A program made the position numbers and the translations under genes. Below the pieces are notes generated by a model, which saw only the letters and a program-made list of their open reading frames with translations, ran no database searches and had not been told where the DNA came from. From contig JALFGI010000085.1 of the NCBI GenBank assembly GCA_022777455.1, positions 1-9,959 on the forward strand: a stretch of DNA of 9,959 nucleotides, given 5' to 3'. Positions within the stretch are counted from its first letter, which is position 1. Each line of letters opens with the position of its first letter. This document shows positions 6,858 to 9,959 of the stretch, one piece after another. This DNA is from Clostridiales bacterium (GTDB taxonomy: Bacteria > Bacillota_A > Clostridia > Oscillospirales > Oscillospiraceae).

Positions 6858-8563
6858 ATGATCAATTTAAAAGCAAAACCGTTCTATCTGGATGATGCGG
6901 CAATCGACTGGGTCAACAAAACCCGGGGCAGTCTGACAGTGGAAGAAAAAGCAGGCCAGCTTTTCTGCGTCTTGTTTAAGGAGGCAAAGCAGTCTTAATT
7001 TGATTTTGTTTACAGCATTCTGAAGCCCGGCGGATGTATGTACCGTGTCGTGGCAGCAGATACGGCCGTGGATGCCAGCAACGAGCTGGCCCGGCGGTGC
7101 AATGTGCCCCTACTGATTGCGGCAAATCTGGAAAAGGGCGGCAACGGCATCGTTTCCGAGGGTACGCTGGTGGGCTCCCCTATGGAGATCGCAGCAACGA
7201 ACGATGTAGAAATGGCTGCATAGATGGCGGAAGTCTGTGCCAAAGAGGCAGGTGCCGTGGGCGCAAACTGGGCATTTGCACCGATCATCGACATCGACAG
7301 TAACTTCCGCAACCCCATTACCAATACCCGCACGTTCGGCAGCGATCCCAAGCGCGTGCGCGATATGGGCGAGGCCTATGTTAAGCGTGTGCAGGAGCTG
7401 GGATTTGCAGCATCCATCAAGCACTTCCCGGGTGACGGACAGGATGAGCGCGATCAGCATCTGGTCACCTCCATCAACGATATGGACTGTGATACCTGGA
7501 TGGCTACCTACGGGGAAGCATATAAAGCAGGCATCGAAGCCGGTGCGCTGACCGCTATGATCGGCCATATTATGCAGCCCGCATGGACAAAGAAGCTGAA
7601 CCCGGGAATCCGGGACGAGGATATTATGCCCGGTACACTGTGAGTGCCGAACTGATGCAGGGGCTGCTCCGCGGGATTCTGGGCTTCAACAGCCTGATCT
7701 GCACCGATGCAACCACCATGGCTGGATATACGCTGGCAATGAGCCGCCGGGATGCAGTTCCGGAGAGCATTGCAAGAGGCGCGGATATGTTCCTGTTTGC
7801 CAGAAATCTGGAAGAAGACTACAGCTTTATGCTCGACGGTATTCGCCGCGGCATTATTACTCCCGAACGGCTGGATGATGCGGTAACCCGCATCCTAGCC
7901 ACGAAGGCTGCCCTTGGCCTGCACAAAGCACGCAAGCCGCTGGATAAAGAGGCGGCAAAAGCAGTGATCGGCTGCAAGCAGCACAAGGCATGGGCTATGG
8001 AGTGCGCTGATAAGGCCATTACACTGGTTAAGGAGCAGAAGGGTGTTCTGCCCATCACCCCTGCCCGATACAAAAAGATCCTGTTTTACAGTGTGGAGCC
8101 TGCCGGCGGCGGAGAAGGAAATTACAAGGTTCTGCCTGCCTGTGCCAAGCTGCGCCAGATGCTGGTGGACGAAGGCTTTGCGGTAGACGATTTTGTGCCC
8201 CAGCCCTATGGCGAGGGCTTTACAACGAAGTATATGGATGTGGTCAACAATTACGACCTGATTCTGTATGCCGCGAATCTCTCTACCAAATCCAACCAGA
8301 CGGTTGTGAGAATCGAGTGGAAGCAGCCTATGGGTGCTGACTGCGGTCATTACATCAACAGTGTTCCCACGGTATTTGTATCGCTGGAGAATCCCTACCA
8401 CCTAATCGACTTTTCCAGAGTGAAAACCTATATTAACTGCTACAGCAACAATGATACCTGCCTGAAGCAGGTGGTGGACAAGCTCATGGGCCGCAGTGCA
8501 TTCAAGGGTGTGAATCCCGTGGACCCCTTCTGCGGCAAGTGGGATGCCCGCCCGAAAGGATAA
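6858..8563 (+). pseudogene. GH3-family beta-N-acetylhexosaminidase-like gene, broken by two stops and a frameshift
   Basis: A continuous GH3 protein of about 567 codons can be read only by passing three lesions: TAA at 6996-6998, TAG at 7221-7223 and a frameshift at 7641-7642, where an extra TG (tandem CTGTG) breaks the frame before SAELMQGLLRG. Family signatures remain on all pieces: GQLFC near the start, the LLIAANLE stretch, NWAFAPIIDI, NPITNTRTFG, then KHFPGDG...DQH (7419-7460) whose His is the expected general acid/base of NagZ-type enzymes, and after the frameshift LICTDATTM with the catalytic Asp at 7706-7708. The C-terminal portion is complete and ends at the TAA at 8561-8563. The ATG at 6858 has AGAGGGA 7 bases upstream. 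The intact gene would remove terminal N-acetylhexosamine or a similar sugar. The three lesions are independent, so programmed recoding is very unlikely. Proline codons favour CCC, as in the transporter genes. Confidence 0.9.
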
Positions 8564-8566
8564 AAC

Positions 8567-9208
8567 ATGAAGAAAAAGCTTTTTTTTCGCTGGGTAATCT
8601 ACATTGCGGGTCTGCTGATCCTGGCACTGGGCATTACACTGAATACAAAAACCGGACTGGGTGTATCGCCCATTGTTTCGGTGTCCTTCGCGGCATCGGA
8701 AATAGGCGGCTGGAGCATCGGCAATACCACGCTGGCGGCTTACGTCGTCTTCATGCTGATTCAGTTTCTCCTGAAGGGAAAGAACTATCACCTCAGGGAT
8801 TTGCTTCAGCTTCCGCTGAGTATTGTGTTTACCCGGTTTATGAATCTGTTTTCCGACCGGATCGCCGTGCAGACCCAGCTTCCAGGTCAGCTAATCATGC
8901 TGTTTTTTGCCATAATGTTTACTGGAATCGGAGCAGCCATGAGTTTGGATATGCGTCTGATTCCCAATCCGGGCGATGGCATTGTGCAGGCAATTTCTGA
9001 CTGCAGCGGGAAAGAGATGGGCCTTTGCAAAAACTGGTTTGACGGCACCATGGTCGTGCTGGCGGTAATCCTCTCTCTGGTTATGCGGAAGCGGATCATT
9101 GGAGTAGGATTCGGTACGCTGGCGGCGATTCTGGGAATCGGCCGTGTCATTGCACTGTTTAACAAACTGTTTCTCAAAAAACTTCGGAAGATCTCCGGTA
9201 TGGAATAA
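8567..9208 (+). CDS. YczE/YyaS/YitT-like multi-pass membrane protein of unknown function
   Basis: This 213-residue protein has about six hydrophobic segments (approximately 6-26, 52-69, 78-94, 107-127, 158-173 and 176-198) and a basic C-terminus. Conserved-looking motifs are KTGLGVSP (28-35), IPNPGDGIVQAIS (132-144) and GVGFGTLAAILGIGRV (179-194), all as in the YczE branch of this family. The biochemical role of the family is not established. It starts 3 bases after the GH3 stop codon, and its ribosome binding site (AAAGGA, 8555-8560) lies inside the end of the GH3 frame, so it was probably translationally coupled. The frameshifted 3' part of the GH3 gene may now weaken that coupling. A link to sugar transport is only suggested by position. 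No terminator was found after it. Confidence 0.85.
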   Translation: MKKKLFFRWVIYIAGLLILALGITLNTKTGLGVSPIVSVSFAASEIGGWSIGNTTLAAYVVFMLIQFLLKGKNYHLRDLLQLPLSIVFTRFMNLFSDRIAVQTQLPGQLIMLFFAIMFTGIGAAMSLDMRLIPNPGDGIVQAISDCSGKEMGLCKNWFDGTMVVLAVILSLVMRKRIIGVGFGTLAAILGIGRVIALFNKLFLKKLRKISGME

Positions 9209-9249
9209 TGGAAAGGGGCAGCAGAGAAATGAATCGTTTTCATACTAAT

Positions 9250-9508
9250 TCTTGATTAATCCCCATGCTAAGTGTCTGAGCACCACCAGGAATGAAACCG
9301 AAGTGCTGGACTTGGCCGTGGGAAGACTGTATACTAGAAGTACGGCAAAGGTCGATTCTTTTTTGGGTTTTCAGCCCGATTGATAAATTGACTATCCAGC
9401 TCTCCGTTGCACCACCATCTGTCCAGTTGCGTAAGCGATAAAAGGACGTACAGTAAAATGACTGAAAGAGGGGAACTGTGCCGTATTCTTTACATGGAGG
9501 ATATGACC
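9250..9508 (+). ncRNA. Possible IS110 left-end non-coding region with bridge-RNA remnant
   Basis: About 300 bases without a gene separate the membrane protein from the IS110 start. In IS110-group elements the non-coding left end just upstream of the transposase encodes the bridge RNA that pairs with donor and target DNA. This stretch has the right position and length and contains hairpins: GCCGT (9315-9319) with ACGGC (9342-9346), extended by flanking TT/AA with a bulge, and GGG (9365-9367) with CCC (9375-9377). The element's outer boundary and the bridge-RNA loops could not be defined by eye. If the transposase belonged to the IS1111 group, the RNA would lie at the other end instead. Confidence 0.3.
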
Positions 9509-9877
9509 ATGGAAAAAGTATACGACAAGTGTTGTGGTATTGATGTTCACAAAAAACTCATTGTAGCTTGCCTTCTTTGTGGCAGGAAGAGCGAGGTACG
9601 GGAGTTTGGGACAACAACGGATAAGCTATTGAAAAGCGCATTTGGAAAGGCAGTTGCCTGGGATTATACAGATAGAAACCCCACCATAGGCGTTACTTTA
9701 CCGGAATATCGATCCCAGCAGCGGGAGGTATGGTCTGATGATGAGGCTGTTCAGTCACTGAATGCCTGTGAAGAACCGATTCTGAGGATATGCCTGTACC
9801 TGGCCATCGGCTGTAGTCTTCGGTTAGGTGAGATTCTAGGGCTACAGTGGGCAAATGTGTCAATTGACAAGGCATGA
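9509..9877 (+). pseudogene. Chimeric remnant: IS110 transposase N-terminus fused in frame to a tyrosine-integrase fragment
   Basis: From the ATG at 9509 (GGAGG at 9496-9500) the first 42 or so residues are an IS110 transposase start: GIDVHKK with D12, the first acidic residue of the DEDD RuvC-like site, then EFGTTTDKLLK. From about residue 43 the protein becomes a tyrosine recombinase: core-binding-domain residues AFGKAVAWDYTDRNPTIGVTLP, then SDDEAVQSL and the start of the catalytic domain, CSLRLGEILGLQW, where R105 is the expected first catalytic Arg. It stops at residue 122, lacking the remaining IS110 acids and the integrase H-x-x-R and Tyr, so neither activity is possible. The switch falls at LLK, which fits both families, hinting at recombination at a short shared sequence. 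The open frame extends upstream to 9407 without matching the family there. Confidence 0.75.
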
Positions 9878-9950
9878 GGGCTACGCCGCCGCCAGCCATG
9901 AGCTGCTTCATACCCTGGGACTTTGCTTATGTGTGATAAAGAAGCAATAG
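9873..9950 (+). pseudogene. Short unidentified coding fragment after the integrase remnant
   Basis: In a frame shifted from the integrase piece, bases 9873-9947 read HEGYAAASHELLHTLGLC and on to a TAG at 9948-9950, with no start codon of its own near the junction. The composition is protein-like, suggesting the end of yet another gene joined by rearrangement. I do not recognise the family, and it may be a chance open stretch. It overlaps the last 5 bases of the chimera. Confidence 0.2.
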
Positions 9951-9959
9951 AAGTGCAAA

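Noticed and set aside
6996..7223. Selenocysteine or stop-codon readthrough in the GH3 gene
   Set aside because: The stops are TAA and TAG, not TGA; neither sits at a conserved Cys or catalytic position, and a third, frameshifting lesion follows.
9407..9508. Upstream extension of the chimeric frame to the ATG at 9407
   Set aside because: It resembles no protein, and the IS110 start at 9509 has its own GGAGG site and immediate family match; the extension is probably non-coding element end.

Overview
The window reads as a glycan uptake and degradation locus of an anaerobic, gut-type Clostridia bacterium (Firmicutes). My guess of Oscillospirales/Ruminococcaceae is only an impression from the moderate-to-high GC content, the strong AGGAGG-type ribosome binding sites and the protein style. 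All convincing genes are on the + strand and closely packed.

Layout: (1) 44-2542 holds two genes of a CUT2 (ribose/galactose/xylose-type) sugar ABC transporter, a permease followed by a double-ATPase subunit. The substrate-binding protein is not in the window and presumably lies upstream. A perfect 10-bp stem-loop follows the ATPase gene. (2) 2661-6736 holds three intact hydrolase genes: a metallo-beta-lactamase-fold hydrolase, a GH43-type glycosidase with a probable C-terminal carbohydrate-binding domain, and a formylglycine-type (C-x-P-S-R) sulfatase. (3) 6858-8563 is a GH3 beta-N-acetylhexosaminidase-like gene that is plainly broken: in-frame TAA, in-frame TAG, and a frameshift at a tandem TG. 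The rest of the protein, including catalytic motifs, is still easy to read, so inactivation looks recent. (4) 8567-9208 is a YczE/YitT-like integral membrane protein, placed 3 bases after the GH3 stop. (5) 9209-9959 is mobile-element debris: a non-coding stretch resembling an IS110 left end, an IS110 transposase N-terminus fused in frame to the middle of a tyrosine-integrase gene, and a further fragment.

Taken together, the transporter could import small sugars released by the GH43 enzyme and sulfatase from a sulfated, probably host- or algal/plant-derived glycan. None of the enzymes has a recognisable secretion signal, so they most likely act inside the cell on imported oligosaccharides. The substrate cannot be fixed from sequence alone. 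No transcriptional regulator, tRNA, rRNA or CRISPR array is visible. I found no clearly new defence or RNA system. The least ordinary items are the IS110/integrase chimera with its possible bridge-RNA remnant, the multiply broken GH3 gene inside an otherwise intact locus, and the set of intergenic stem-loops.
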